A stretch of DNA of 64,000 bases from Aquimarina sp. BL5 (GTDB lineage Bacteria; Bacteroidota; Bacteroidia; Flavobacteriales; Flavobacteriaceae), in the NCBI RefSeq assembly GCF_003443675.1, contig NZ_CP031963.1:1-64000 (forward strand), written 5' to 3'. The stretch's first letter is position 1; each line of letters starts with the position of its first letter. Position numbers and translations under genes: made by a program. The notes under the pieces are model-generated. The model ran no database searches and was not told where the DNA came from. It saw only the letters and a list, made by a program, of their open reading frames with translations. Positions 36,530-43,327 of this stretch are shown piece by piece.

Positions 36530-37900
36530 ATGGCACAAAAACCATCCATACCAAAAGGAACACGAGACTTTTCTCCGATAGAAGTAGCAAAGAGAAGTTA
36601 TATAATGAATACAATTAAAGAACAATTTCAGTTGTTTGGTTTTCATCCTATAGAAACTCCAAGTTTCGAGAATAGCGATACCTTAATGGGGAAGTATGGA
36701 GAAGAAGGAGATCGATTGATTTTTAAGATACTGAATAGTGGGGATTATCTTAGTAAAGTGGATGATGCTTTGTATGCTAGTAAAGAAAGTGCGAAGATGA
36801 CTTCTAAGATAAGTGAAAAAGCACTTCGATATGATTTAACCGTTCCTTTTGCACGATATGTTGTGCAGCATCAAAATGAAATTGACTTTCCGTTTAAACG
36901 ATACCAGATACAACCAGTATGGCGGGCGGATCGTCCGCAAAAAGGCAGATTTAGAGAATTCTATCAATGTGATGCGGATGTAGTAGGAAGTAAATCTTTA
37001 TGGCAAGAAGTTGATTTTATTCAGCTGTATGATAAAGTTTTTAGTATATTAGGTTTGGATGGAGTCACCATTAAAATGAATAACCGTAAAATTCTTTCTG
37101 GTATTGCAGAAGTGATTGGAGCTAGTGATAAGTTGATTGATTTTACTGTTGCTTTGGATAAGCTTGATAAAATCGGTGAAGATGGAGTTAAGAAAGAAAT
37201 GTTAGCTAAAGGGATTTCTGAATCGGCAATTGATAAAGTAAAACCACTTTTTAATTTTAACGGGACTACTTCTGAAAAAATAGATAAATTAAGAGAATTG
37301 TTGGTTTCTTCTGAAGAAGGAATGAAAGGTGTTGAAGAGTTAGAATTCATTATAGATACTATTAATGAAATTCCTTTGGATAAGACTTCCCTCGATTTAG
37401 ATGTTACATTAGCTAGAGGTTTAAATTATTATACTGGCGCGATTTTTGAGGTTTCTGCTCCAGAAGGAGTGAAGATGGGTTCTATTGGTGGTGGTGGACG
37501 TTACGATGATCTTACGGGAATTTTTGGGTTAAAAGATGTGAGTGGTGTTGGTGTTTCTTTTGGATTAGATAGAATATATCTGGTGTTAGAAGAATTGGGG
37601 TTGTTTCCGGAAACGGTGGCTCCATCTACAAAAGCATTATTTATTAATTTTGGAGAAAAAGAAGCATTATATTGTTTAAAAGCGATACAGCAACTTAGGA
37701 GTAATGGTACGATTGCAGAACTATACCCTGACAGTGCTAAAATGAATAAGCAGATGAAGTATGCCAATAAAAGAGCGATTCCTTTCGTTATTCTTGCGGG
37801 TGATTCTGAAATAGAAGACAATGGTTTCACTGTGAAAAATATGGACACGGGCACTCAAGAAACAATGAATTTGGAAGAATTAAAAGTACTCTTGCGTTAG
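36530..37900 (+). CDS. hisS: Histidyl-tRNA synthetase
   Basis: The 456-residue class II synthetase starts [19 protein letters not shown] and has the motif 2 region [27 protein letters not shown]. The histidine-binding motif is [14 protein letters not shown] and motif 3 is [12 protein letters not shown], followed by the anticodon-binding domain. It charges tRNA-His. The protein is of the shorter bacterial type. Confidence 0.96.
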   Translation: MAQKPSIPKGTRDFSPIEVAKRSYIMNTIKEQFQLFGFHPIETPSFENSDTLMGKYGEEGDRLIFKILNSGDYLSKVDDALYASKESAKMTSKISEKALRYDLTVPFARYVVQHQNEIDFPFKRYQIQPVWRADRPQKGRFREFYQCDADVVGSKSLWQEVDFIQLYDKVFSILGLDGVTIKMNNRKILSGIAEVIGASDKLIDFTVALDKLDKIGEDGVKKEMLAKGISESAIDKVKPLFNFNGTTSEKIDKLRELLVSSEEGMKGVEELEFIIDTINEIPLDKTSLDLDVTLARGLNYYTGAIFEVSAPEGVKMGSIGGGGRYDDLTGIFGLKDVSGVGVSFGLDRIYLVLEELGLFPETVAPSTKALFINFGEKEALYCLKAIQQLRSNGTIAELYPDSAKMNKQMKYANKRAIPFVILAGDSEIEDNGFTVKNMDTGTQETMNLEELKVLLR

Positions 37901-37956
37901 ACAAATGGATTGATAAACTAAAAATAAAGCTATTTAACTACCCTAAAATTAGAATT

Positions 37957-38433
37957 ATGAAAAATATCTTATTGAGTACATTTTTATGCCTCATGTTTAT
38001 GTTTGTGGCATCTTGTAAAAAAGACCCTAAATCTGATAAAGTAGAAGTTATAGAAGAAGTTGTGGATTCTACGGATGTGGTAGAAGTTGTAGAGGAAAAG
38101 AAACCGGTAGTAAAAAAGAAGAAGAAAAAGAAAACAACGAAAAAGAAACCAAAAACTGAGGTTATAGAAGTTCCTGCTGGTGCACCTAGTTTTAGTAGTG
38201 TAGCAGCCAGAAAATATATTAGAGATTATGAAGCATATGTTGCTAAATATAAAAAAGCGGTTGAGTCTAAAGCTGATATGGATTCTTTTCTAAAGCTTAG
38301 TAAAGCTAGTAGTAGCTTAACAAAGCAGTATAGAGAATTGATTTCTACACTACCTGCTGGAGAAATCGAAAAAATGAGTAAGTATATGCAGAAAAAGACA
38401 AAGCAGATCGATGCTTTGAGCAGACAGATGTAA
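37957..38433 (+). CDS. Lipoprotein with acidic then lysine-rich linker
   Basis: The 158-residue protein has a lipoprotein signal (MKNILLSTFLCLMFMFVASC, cysteine at 20) and an acidic stretch (VEVIEEVVDSTDVVEVVEE). A poly-lysine tract (KKKKKKKTTKKK) follows, then a helical domain of about 80 residues (SVAARKYIRDYEAYVAKYKKA). The Lys tract might contact peptidoglycan or lipopolysaccharide phosphate. The gene follows hisS after 56 bases. Its own terminator now lies beyond the IS3 element inserted 13 bases after its stop. Confidence 0.8.
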   Translation: MKNILLSTFLCLMFMFVASCKKDPKSDKVEVIEEVVDSTDVVEVVEEKKPVVKKKKKKKTTKKKPKTEVIEVPAGAPSFSSVAARKYIRDYEAYVAKYKKAVESKADMDSFLKLSKASSSLTKQYRELISTLPAGEIEKMSKYMQKKTKQIDALSRQM

Positions 38434-38487
38434 TCTTAGATTAGGTTGTGACGTCCTGAATAATCGTTACAGGAATTAATAAATACA

Positions 38488-38517
38488 AGGTAGCAATTTT
38501 AATTTGCTACCTTTTGT
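38488..38517. terminator. Hairpin at the end of the IS3 orfB gene
   Basis: AAGGTAGCAA pairs with TTGCTACCTT around an AT loop and overlaps the orfB stop at 38499. It can terminate transposase transcription and also shield against read-through from outside. Confidence 0.65.
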
Positions 38518-39323
38518 TTTTTGTAGCTTTTTCTTTTTAATTTATTTTGTTGATGCATTTGATCAGGTGTTAACATTGAATTAGATAAATGAGGTCTTAT
38601 CTGATTATAAATGCGGATTGCATTTTGAACCAGTTTGGTTTTGATTTGCATTGAAGTATCATACTTGTCAATAGCAAATTCTTGTTTAAGAATTCCATTA
38701 ATTCTTTCTGCTATGGCATTTTCGTAAGGGTCATATTTTTCAGTCATACTAGGGCTAATATTATTGATGTTTAATGTTTTTTGATATTCATTGGAACAAT
38801 ACTGTAATCCTCTATCGGAATGATGAATTATAGGTTTTTCATTATAATCTCTATTAGAAATAGCCATATCTAAAGCTGTTAAAGATCCTTTTACACTTAG
38901 ACTATTTGATACATTATATCCCATTATTTTTTTAGAATAAGCATCCGTGATTAAAGCCAAATAACATGGATTTTCCCTATTTCCTATATAAGTTATATCA
39001 CTGACCCATACTTGTTCTGGTCTGATAAATTCAACATCTTTTATTCGATTTTTATGTTTTCTAAATCTATGATGAGAATCCGTAGTTACATGATAGTTCT
39101 TTTTAGGTAAAATCAACAAGTTATTAGCCTTTAGTATTTTAAATAGCTTATCGCGACCAACTCCGATTACTTTGAGTTGAGATTTTAAAAGATGAAATAA
39201 TTTTCTTGTACCGATTCTAGGCATTGATATGCGAATGGTATTTACTAAATCAATTACCTTTTTACTTAGTTTTTGTTTGTCTTGATAAGACCGAATAGCT
39301 CTATAATACACCTGTCTATTCAC
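38499..39323 (-). CDS. IS3-family transposase OrfB (DDE integrase core)
   Basis: The frame of 274 residues has an HTH_21 region (TIRISMPRIGTRKLFHLL) and the rve/DDE core with Asp109 (VWVSDITYIG), Asp170 (HHSDRGLQY) and Glu206 (NAIAERING). The frame is open upstream of the GTG at 39323 (ESITATCDLLGVNRQ) and overlaps the end of orfA in the -1 frame, so the active enzyme is most likely an OrfAB fusion made by -1 ribosomal frameshifting at the A-rich GAAAAAC near 39359-39365. Confidence 0.92.
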   Translation of the reverse strand: MNRQVYYRAIRSYQDKQKLSKKVIDLVNTIRISMPRIGTRKLFHLLKSQLKVIGVGRDKLFKILKANNLLILPKKNYHVTTDSHHRFRKHKNRIKDVEFIRPEQVWVSDITYIGNRENPCYLALITDAYSKKIMGYNVSNSLSVKGSLTALDMAISNRDYNEKPIIHHSDRGLQYCSNEYQKTLNINNISPSMTEKYDPYENAIAERINGILKQEFAIDKYDTSMQIKTKLVQNAIRIYNQIRPHLSNSMLTPDQMHQQNKLKRKSYKKQKVAN

Positions 39324-39346
39324 CCCGAGTAAATCACAGGTAGCAG

Positions 39347-39787
39347 TTATGCTTTCTTGTTTTTCTTGGCTATATTTTTCGATAACTCGGGTACGTGCTT
39401 TTTTCTGATCGGAATATTAAATTCCTCTTCGGCGATATCAATCATCATATCAAATATAATTGCTTTCTTATCCGCACGCTCTGCTAAAAATTCAGCTCTT
39501 GCTTTTTGTTTCTCTAAAAGCTTGACTTGCTGTTCTAATTCTAAAATACGTTGTTCAGGTGTTTTGGACATGGATCTATTTACACTAAAATCATAATCAA
39601 ATTTACCATATTTTTTTAACCAAGTGCGAATCGTAGATCTTGCTTGAATACCATACTTATCCAAAGCTTGAGTTCTTGTTAATAAGCCTTGTTCAATCTC
39701 TTGAACAACTTGTAGCTTAAAGGATAAACTGTAATCCTTCTGTGTACGCTTTACATAATTTGAATGTAATGACTCCATAAATAACAT
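39347..39787 (-). CDS. IS3-family transposase OrfA (helix-turn-helix)
   Basis: The product has the IS150-type HTH (YSLSFKLQVVQEIEQG, RTQALDKYGIQARSTIRTWLKKYG) and a leucine-zipper-like coiled coil (RILELEQQVKLLEKQKARAE). The frame opens further up, but the terminal repeat ends at 39793, so the start must be the ATG at 39787 or at 39778. OrfA binds the ends and is joined to OrfB by frameshifting. Confidence 0.88.
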   Translation of the reverse strand: MLFMESLHSNYVKRTQKDYSLSFKLQVVQEIEQGLLTRTQALDKYGIQARSTIRTWLKKYGKFDYDFSVNRSMSKTPEQRILELEQQVKLLEKQKARAEFLAERADKKAIIFDMMIDIAEEEFNIPIRKKHVPELSKNIAKKNKKA

Positions 39788-39829
39788 TTTAGTGTAACGA
39801 TATTTCAGGACGAGACAGGTATTATATTT

Positions 39830-39862
39830 TAAAACCATCCGTTTTAGCGGATGGTTTTTTTT
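39830..39862 (+). terminator. Terminator cut off from its gene by the IS3 insertion
   Basis: AAAACCATCCG pairs with CGGATGGTTTT, followed by eight or more T. It faces the plus strand with no plus-strand gene before it except the lipoprotein gene on the far side of the IS, so it is probably that gene's original terminator. Confidence 0.75.
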
Positions 39863-40028
39863 GATTTTTTGATTTCTGATTATCAATAATTTGTATGTTA
39901 AGTAAGTCTGCTGTCCAGAGATAAATTTCTGGTGTTGATAATGAAAAAACTATCCTTTTTGGGTGGGAGAATGTTCAGTCTTTTGATTTATCATTGTATG
40001 AAGAGATTTATTAATTTTTATTTTAATT

Positions 40029-40232
40029 ATGGAAGCAAAGAAAATTTTAATACTATTAACAGCAGTTTTCGGAATGTCTTTGATTAGTTGCGAATCAACA
40101 AGTATCAATGAAGAGCTGCTGGAGTTGGAGAAATTAGAAACTCAGTTAGAAGGAAAAAAGAAAATTAATGAATCTAACAATAAAAATAAGTCGAGTTTGC
40201 AGAAGGTTGTGGATGTAAGGGGTATGGGATAA
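40029..40232 (+). CDS. Small lipoprotein of 67 aa
   Basis: The product has a lipoprotein signal (MEAKKILILLTAVFGMSLIS then Cys21). A short charged helical tail follows (NEELLELEKLETQLEGKKK) with an Asn/Ser-rich end. It is followed by a terminator at 40258. Small lipoproteins of this sort are usually unnamed. It lies between the IS3 element and the GIY-YIG array. Confidence 0.6.
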   Translation: MEAKKILILLTAVFGMSLISCESTSINEELLELEKLETQLEGKKKINESNNKNKSSLQKVVDVRGMG

Positions 40233-40257
40233 AATCTTTTATGTTTTAAGTTAGTTT

Positions 40258-40289
40258 AAAAAATCGAGATTCATCTCGATTTTTTTTAT
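40258..40289 (+). terminator. Terminator of the small lipoprotein gene
   Basis: AAATCGAGAT pairs with ATCTCGATTT around TC, followed by a run of T. Confidence 0.85.
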
Positions 40290-40386
40290 TTATAAAATTG
40301 CGGTAAAAGCTTTACGAGTATTTGACACGGCAATTACTTAAAACAAAAAAAAGCCCATAGAAATAAGGGTTTTATCGAATTAGTGT

Positions 40387-40434
40387 AGCGAGAGGGATGC
40401 ACGACCTCCGTCCGCCTCAGGCGGATATGAATCC
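40387..40434 (-). other. tRNA-Met 3'-half-like fragment in unit 1
   Basis: Read on the minus strand it begins GGATTCATA, matching the tRNA anticodon region, continues with a GTCCGC-type palindrome in place of the anticodon 3' strand, then AGGTC and the acceptor end CTCTCGCTA. The T-arm is replaced by a short GTGCATCC stretch. It cannot fold as a tRNA. The terminator after it (40345-40374) has a weaker stem than in the other units. Confidence 0.75.
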
Positions 40435-40439
40435 TTCTG

Positions 40440-40691
40440 TTATTTGATCAATTTATCTTTGACCCATTCTCTCCCTTTGCCAGATTTCAAAAACTTTTCT
40501 CTAACTAATGCTTCTTTTTTGGTTTCAACAACCTCCAGATAGACAACCTTCCAAGGTCTATATCGTATTGTAAATCCTTTTGTCGCTAATTGATTGTGAG
40601 ATCTGAAACGACTTATTAAATCAGAAGTGTATCCGGTATAACTTTTGTCATACTTTTCAGAATATAATATGTAGACTACAAATTCCTTCAT
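40440..40691 (-). CDS. GIY-YIG nuclease domain protein, array copy 1 (distal)
   Basis: The 83-residue protein is a minimal GIY-YIG (URI/YhbQ-type) domain: VYIL (residues 6-9) in place of GIY, YTG (18-20) in place of YIG, the catalytic Arg28 in LISRFRSHN, and the conserved Glu65 in ALVREKFLKSGKG. Such domains cut DNA with one metal ion and usually need a partner domain to choose their site; none is attached here. It is the copy farthest from the tRNA promoter. Copies 1 and 4 are identical in protein sequence. Confidence 0.85.
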   Translation of the reverse strand: MKEFVVYILYSEKYDKSYTGYTSDLISRFRSHNQLATKGFTIRYRPWKVVYLEVVETKKEALVREKFLKSGKGREWVKDKLIK

Positions 40692-40738
40692 AAAAACAAA
40701 AAAAGCCCTTATTTCTAAGGGCTTTATCGAATTAGTGT

Positions 40739-40786
40739 AGCGAGAGGGGGGCGCGACCTCCGTCCGCCTCAGGCGGATATGAATCC
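40739..40786 (-). other. tRNA-Met 3'-half-like fragment in unit 2
   Basis: It has the same layout as in unit 1: GGATTCATA, the GTCCGC-type palindrome, AGGTC, then GCGCCCCCCTCTCGCT. It is followed on the minus strand by the flank ACACTAATTCG and a perfect terminator stem. Confidence 0.75.
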
Positions 40787-40791
40787 TTCTG

Positions 40792-41043
40792 TTATTTGAT
40801 CAATTTATCTTTGCCCCATTCTCTTCCTTTGCCAGATTTCAAAAACTTTTCTCTAACTAATGCTTCTTTTTTAGTTTTAAGAAACTCCAGATAGACCACT
40901 TTCCAAGGTCTATACCGTATTGTAAATCCTTTTGTCGCTAATTGATTGTGAGATCTAAAAAGACTTATTAAATCAGAAGTGTATCCGGTATAACTTTTGT
41001 CATACTTTTCAGAATATAATATGTAGACTACAAATTCCTTCAT
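40792..41043 (-). CDS. GIY-YIG nuclease domain protein, array copy 2, catalytic Arg lost
   Basis: It is the same 83-residue protein as its neighbours but with several changes: Arg28 to Leu (LISLFRSHN; codon CGT to CTT), YLEFLKTKKEA instead of YLEVVETKKEA, and Gly for Val at residue 77. Arg28 corresponds to the conserved active-site arginine of GIY-YIG enzymes, so this copy is predicted to bind without cutting or to be decaying. The reading frame stays intact, which weakly suggests retention or recency. Confidence 0.82.
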   Translation of the reverse strand: MKEFVVYILYSEKYDKSYTGYTSDLISLFRSHNQLATKGFTIRYRPWKVVYLEFLKTKKEALVREKFLKSGKGREWGKDKLIK

Positions 41044-41089
41044 AAAACAAAAAAAGCCCTTAAAAGTAAGGGCTTTATCGAATTAGTGT

Positions 41090-41135
41090 AGCGAGGGGGG
41101 TACGACCTCCGTCCGCCTCAGGCGGATATGAATCC
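41090..41135 (-). other. tRNA-Met 3'-half-like fragment in unit 3
   Basis: It begins GGATTCATA and ends CCCCCCTCGCTACACTAATTCG; it is two bases shorter than the others in the acceptor part (CTCGCT rather than CTCTCGCT). Confidence 0.75.
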
Positions 41136-41140
41136 TTCTA

Positions 41141-41392
41141 TTATTTGATCAATTTATCTTTGACCCATTCTCTCCCTTTGCCAGATTTCAAAAACTTTTC
41201 TCTAACTAAAGCTTCTTTTTGGGTTTCAACAACCTCCAGATAGACAACCTTCCAAGGTCTATACCGTATTGTAAATCCTTTTGTAGCTAATTGATTGTGA
41301 GATCTGAAACGACTTATTAAATCAGAAGTGTATCCGGTATAACTTTTGTCATACTTTTCAGAATATAATATGTAGACTACAAATTCCTTCAT
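41141..41392 (-). CDS. GIY-YIG nuclease domain protein, array copy 3
   Basis: The 83-residue protein differs from copies 1 and 4 only by Gln instead of Lys at residue 58 (VVETQKEALV). All catalytic-motif residues (VYIL, YTG, Arg28, Glu65) are present, so it should be active if the others are. Only the T-rich tract of the terminator separates it from the unit before it on the minus strand. Confidence 0.85.
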   Translation of the reverse strand: MKEFVVYILYSEKYDKSYTGYTSDLISRFRSHNQLATKGFTIRYRPWKVVYLEVVETQKEALVREKFLKSGKGREWVKDKLIK

Positions 41393-41439
41393 AAAAACAA
41401 AAAAAGCCCTTAGAAATAAGGGCTTTATCGAATTAGTGT

Positions 41440-41486
41440 AGCGAGAGGGGGTATGACCTCCGTCCGCCTCAGACGGATATGAATCC
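41440..41486 (-). other. tRNA-Met 3'-half-like fragment in unit 4
   Basis: It begins GGATTCATATCC, carries the palindrome with one change (GTCTGAGGCGGAC), then AGGTCATACCCCCTCTCGCTA. It is the copy nearest the complete tRNA gene. Confidence 0.75.
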
Positions 41487-41491
41487 TTCTG

Positions 41492-41743
41492 TTATTTGAT
41501 CAATTTATCTTTGACCCATTCTCTCCCTTTGCCAGATTTCAAAAACTTTTCTCTAACTAAAGCTTCTTTTTTGGTTTCAACAACCTCCAGATAGACAACC
41601 TTCCAAGGTCTATACCGTATTGTAAATCCTTTTGTAGCTAATTGATTGTGAGATCTGAAACGACTTATTAAATCAGAAGTGTATCCGGTATAACTTTTGT
41701 CATACTTTTCAGAATATAATATGTAGACTACAAATTCCTTCAT
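41492..41743 (-). CDS. GIY-YIG nuclease domain protein, array copy 4 (proximal to tRNA)
   Basis: The ATG at 41743 gives the same 83-residue protein as copy 1, with intact VYIL, YTG, Arg28 and Glu65. The frame is open back to 41806, but that stretch overlaps the tRNA 3' end and the terminator and is not part of the other copies, so it is not coding. The ATG follows the tRNA terminator T run directly, so expression would rely on read-through from the tRNA promoter or on an unseen internal promoter. Confidence 0.85.
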   Translation of the reverse strand: MKEFVVYILYSEKYDKSYTGYTSDLISRFRSHNQLATKGFTIRYRPWKVVYLEVVETKKEALVREKFLKSGKGREWVKDKLIK

Positions 41744-41748
41744 AAAAA

Positions 41749-41778
41749 CAAAAAAAGCCCTTAAAAATAAGGGCTTTA
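41749..41778 (-). terminator. Terminator behind tRNA-Met
   Basis: On the minus strand AAAGCCCTTA pairs with TAAGGGCTTT around TTTT, followed by seven T. The same hairpin recurs in every unit of the array. Confidence 0.85.
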
Positions 41779-41789
41779 TCGAATTAGTG

Positions 41790-41863
41790 TAGCGAGAGGG
41801 GGGCACGATCCCCCGACCTCTGGGTTATGAATCCAACGCTCTAACCAGCTGAGCTACCTCGCC
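41790..41863 (-). tRNA. tRNA-Met (anticodon CAT) with atypical T-loop
   Basis: On the minus strand a cloverleaf can be drawn: acceptor GGCGAGG with TCTCGCT (two G:T pairs), D-arm GCTC/GAGC, anticodon arm TTGGA-TTCATAA-CCCAG with CAT, variable AGGTC, and T-stem GGGGG/CCCCC. The T-loop reads ATCGTGC, not the usual TTCGAAT-type, so T54 and A58 are swapped to A and T. CCA is not encoded. A strong promoter lies upstream. The gene is clearly a tRNA in origin; whether it is charged and used is uncertain. Confidence 0.8.
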
Positions 41864-41894
41864 AAATAGATGCTACATCATTTTAATTCGGGTG

Positions 41895-41925
41895 CAAATA
41901 TAAAAACAAAAAGTATTGTAGCAAA
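41895..41925 (-). promoter_or_regulatory. Promoter of tRNA-Met and the GIY-YIG array
   Basis: On the minus strand TTTG (41925-41922) and TATATTTG (41902-41895) are spaced by exactly 19 bases. Transcription would start near 41888, about 25 bases before the tRNA. Confidence 0.85.
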
Positions 41926-42020
41926 CTATAAAGTGGAATTAATTTTTTTTAAATACTCTTTTCAAATACTTTTAAAGTCAATAATTAATCTATATATTGG
42001 CTTACTAACAAATTTGCAAT

Positions 42021-42413
42021 ATGTCTGAAAAAATAAAATACGAACTTGAATTTGTAATACAATCCTCTCCACAGCTATTATATCAGTATATTTCTACGCC
42101 TTCAGGGCTTTCTGAGTGGTTTTCTGATAATGTAAATTCGCGAGGAGAAATGTTTACATTCATTTGGGATGATAGTGAAGAGGAAGCAAAACTTCTAAGT
42201 AAAAAAAGTGGAGAAAGAATTAAGTTCAGATGGATGGCTGATGATGAAGAAGGTGATGATTATTTTTTCGAACTGCGTATACAAGTTGATGAAATTACTA
42301 AAGACGTTTCTTTGATGGTTACCGATTTTTCTGATGATGATGAGATGGAAGAAAGTAAAATGCTATGGGATAATATGATAAGCAATTTGAAACATGTTTT
42401 AGGTTCTACATGA
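42021..42413 (+). CDS. START-like (SRPBCC) domain protein
   Basis: The 130-residue protein fits the small helix-grip fold of the SRPBCC/AHSA1 type: YELEFVIQSSPQLLYQYIST, GLSEWFSDNV and a final amphipathic helix (LWDNMISNLKHVLGST). It is markedly acidic (DDSEEEAK, DDEEGDD). Family members bind hydrophobic ligands in a central cavity. Flavobacterial relatives are labelled START-like domain proteins and have no known ligand. It precedes the class IV aminotransferase by 65 bases. Confidence 0.82.
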   Translation: MSEKIKYELEFVIQSSPQLLYQYISTPSGLSEWFSDNVNSRGEMFTFIWDDSEEEAKLLSKKSGERIKFRWMADDEEGDDYFFELRIQVDEITKDVSLMVTDFSDDDEMEESKMLWDNMISNLKHVLGST

Positions 42414-42478
42414 TTCCTTTATTTTTATAATGTATATTTGCCCCGCCCAATAGCAATTGGTAATAAGGGGCTTTTTTT

Positions 42479-43327
42479 ATGATCAATATTAACGGAAATT
42501 TATTAACTGATAATGAAGCTACATTATCAATTACTAATAGAGGATATGCATACGGAGATGCATTATTTGAGACAATACGAGTAAATTCTGGAACTATTCT
42601 TTTTTGGGAGGATCATTATTTTAGATTAATGGCTTCTATGAGAATTTTGAGAATGGAAATTCCTATGAATTTTACACCAGAGTTTTTACAACAAGAAATT
42701 CTAGATCTTATTGAGAAAAATGGCTTAACAAATTCTTCTGTTAGGGTGAAAATTATGGTAAATCGTCAAGAAGGTGGGCTATATACTCCAACGGTTAATA
42801 GTATTGATTATAGCATTTCAGTAAAGCCATTAACTACTAAGTTTTACACTCTTTCTGATGATTTATACGAAATAACTTTATTTAAGGATCATTATGTGGC
42901 TGCGGATCTTCTTTCTACATTAAAATCTAATAATAAGTTAGTGAATATATTAGGAGGAATTTTTGCAAAAGAAAATGGATTTGAAAACTGTTTGTTATTG
43001 AATGCTAATAAAATGGTAATCGAAGCATTGAATGGTAATTTGTTTTTGATTAAAGGAAACAAAATAAAGACACCGCCAGTATCTGATGGTTGTTTAAAAG
43101 GAGTTTTAAGAACTCAGTTATTAAGAATCCTTGAAAAATTACCTGAATATGAAATAGAAGAAGCTTCTATTTCTCCATTCGAGTTACAGAAAGCAGATGA
43201 ATTATTCATAACAAATGTAATAACTGGAATACAGCCGATTTCCAAGTTTAGGAAAAAAGAATACGAATCCGAAGTGACACGAAGATTGTTAGGAATATTG
43301 AATGCAAGGATTCGAATAGGGGATTAG
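42479..43327 (+). CDS. Class IV aminotransferase (aminodeoxychorismate lyase/branched-chain type)
   Basis: The 282-residue PLP enzyme starts MININGNLLTDNEATLSITNRG and has the class IV signature GYAYGDALFETIRV. The catalytic lysine lies in STLKSNNKLVNILGG and the PLP-phosphate contacts in TNVITGIQPI. The family includes 4-amino-4-deoxychorismate lyase (folate) and branched-chain or D-amino acid transaminases; the sequence alone does not decide. It converges on the YqgE gene with stops overlapping by four bases. Confidence 0.87.
   Translation: MININGNLLTDNEATLSITNRGYAYGDALFETIRVNSGTILFWEDHYFRLMASMRILRMEIPMNFTPEFLQQEILDLIEKNGLTNSSVRVKIMVNRQEGGLYTPTVNSIDYSISVKPLTTKFYTLSDDLYEITLFKDHYVAADLLSTLKSNNKLVNILGGIFAKENGFENCLLLNANKMVIEALNGNLFLIKGNKIKTPPVSDGCLKGVLRTQLLRILEKLPEYEIEEASISPFELQKADELFITNVITGIQPISKFRKKEYESEVTRRLLGILNARIRIGD

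Larger units (their letters stand above)
38447..39817 (-). mobile_element. IS3-family insertion sequence, intact ends
   Basis: The element of 1371 bp is bounded by 25-bp terminal inverted repeats (TGTGACGTCCTGAATAATCG at 38447 against TGTCTCGTCCTGAAATATCG read inward from 39817; 22 of 25 positions match) that begin TG and end CA. A 3-bp direct repeat GGT lies outside both ends (38444-38446 and 39818-39820), the expected target duplication. Inside are orfA and orfB on the minus strand. Both genes and both ends are intact, so the copy may be active. Confidence 0.9.
40341..41743 (-). repeat. Four tandem units of about 350 bp: GIY-YIG gene, tRNA 3'-half fragment, terminator
   Basis: The units span about 40341-40691, 40694-41043, 41045-41392 and 41395-41743. 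Read on the minus strand each holds an 83-codon GIY-YIG gene, 12 bases, a fragment beginning GGATTCATA and ending CTCTCGCTACACTAATTCG, and a terminator stem (AAAGCCCTTA...AAGGG). The next unit's gene begins at the end of the T-rich tract. The fragment start and end match the anticodon-loop region and the 3' end plus downstream flank of the tRNA-Met gene at 41790-41863. Copies are nearly identical, so the array is young or kept uniform by gene conversion. Confidence 0.9.

Noticed and set aside
39788..39886. Longer start of IS3 OrfA
   Set aside because: The extension passes through the terminal inverted repeat and outside the element.
40341..41743. CRISPR array
   Set aside because: The repeats are 350 bp with genes inside; no short direct repeats with unique spacers and no cas genes occur in the window.
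41744..41806. N-terminal extension of GIY-YIG copy 4
   Set aside because: It is translated terminator and tRNA 3' end sequence and is absent from the other three copies.
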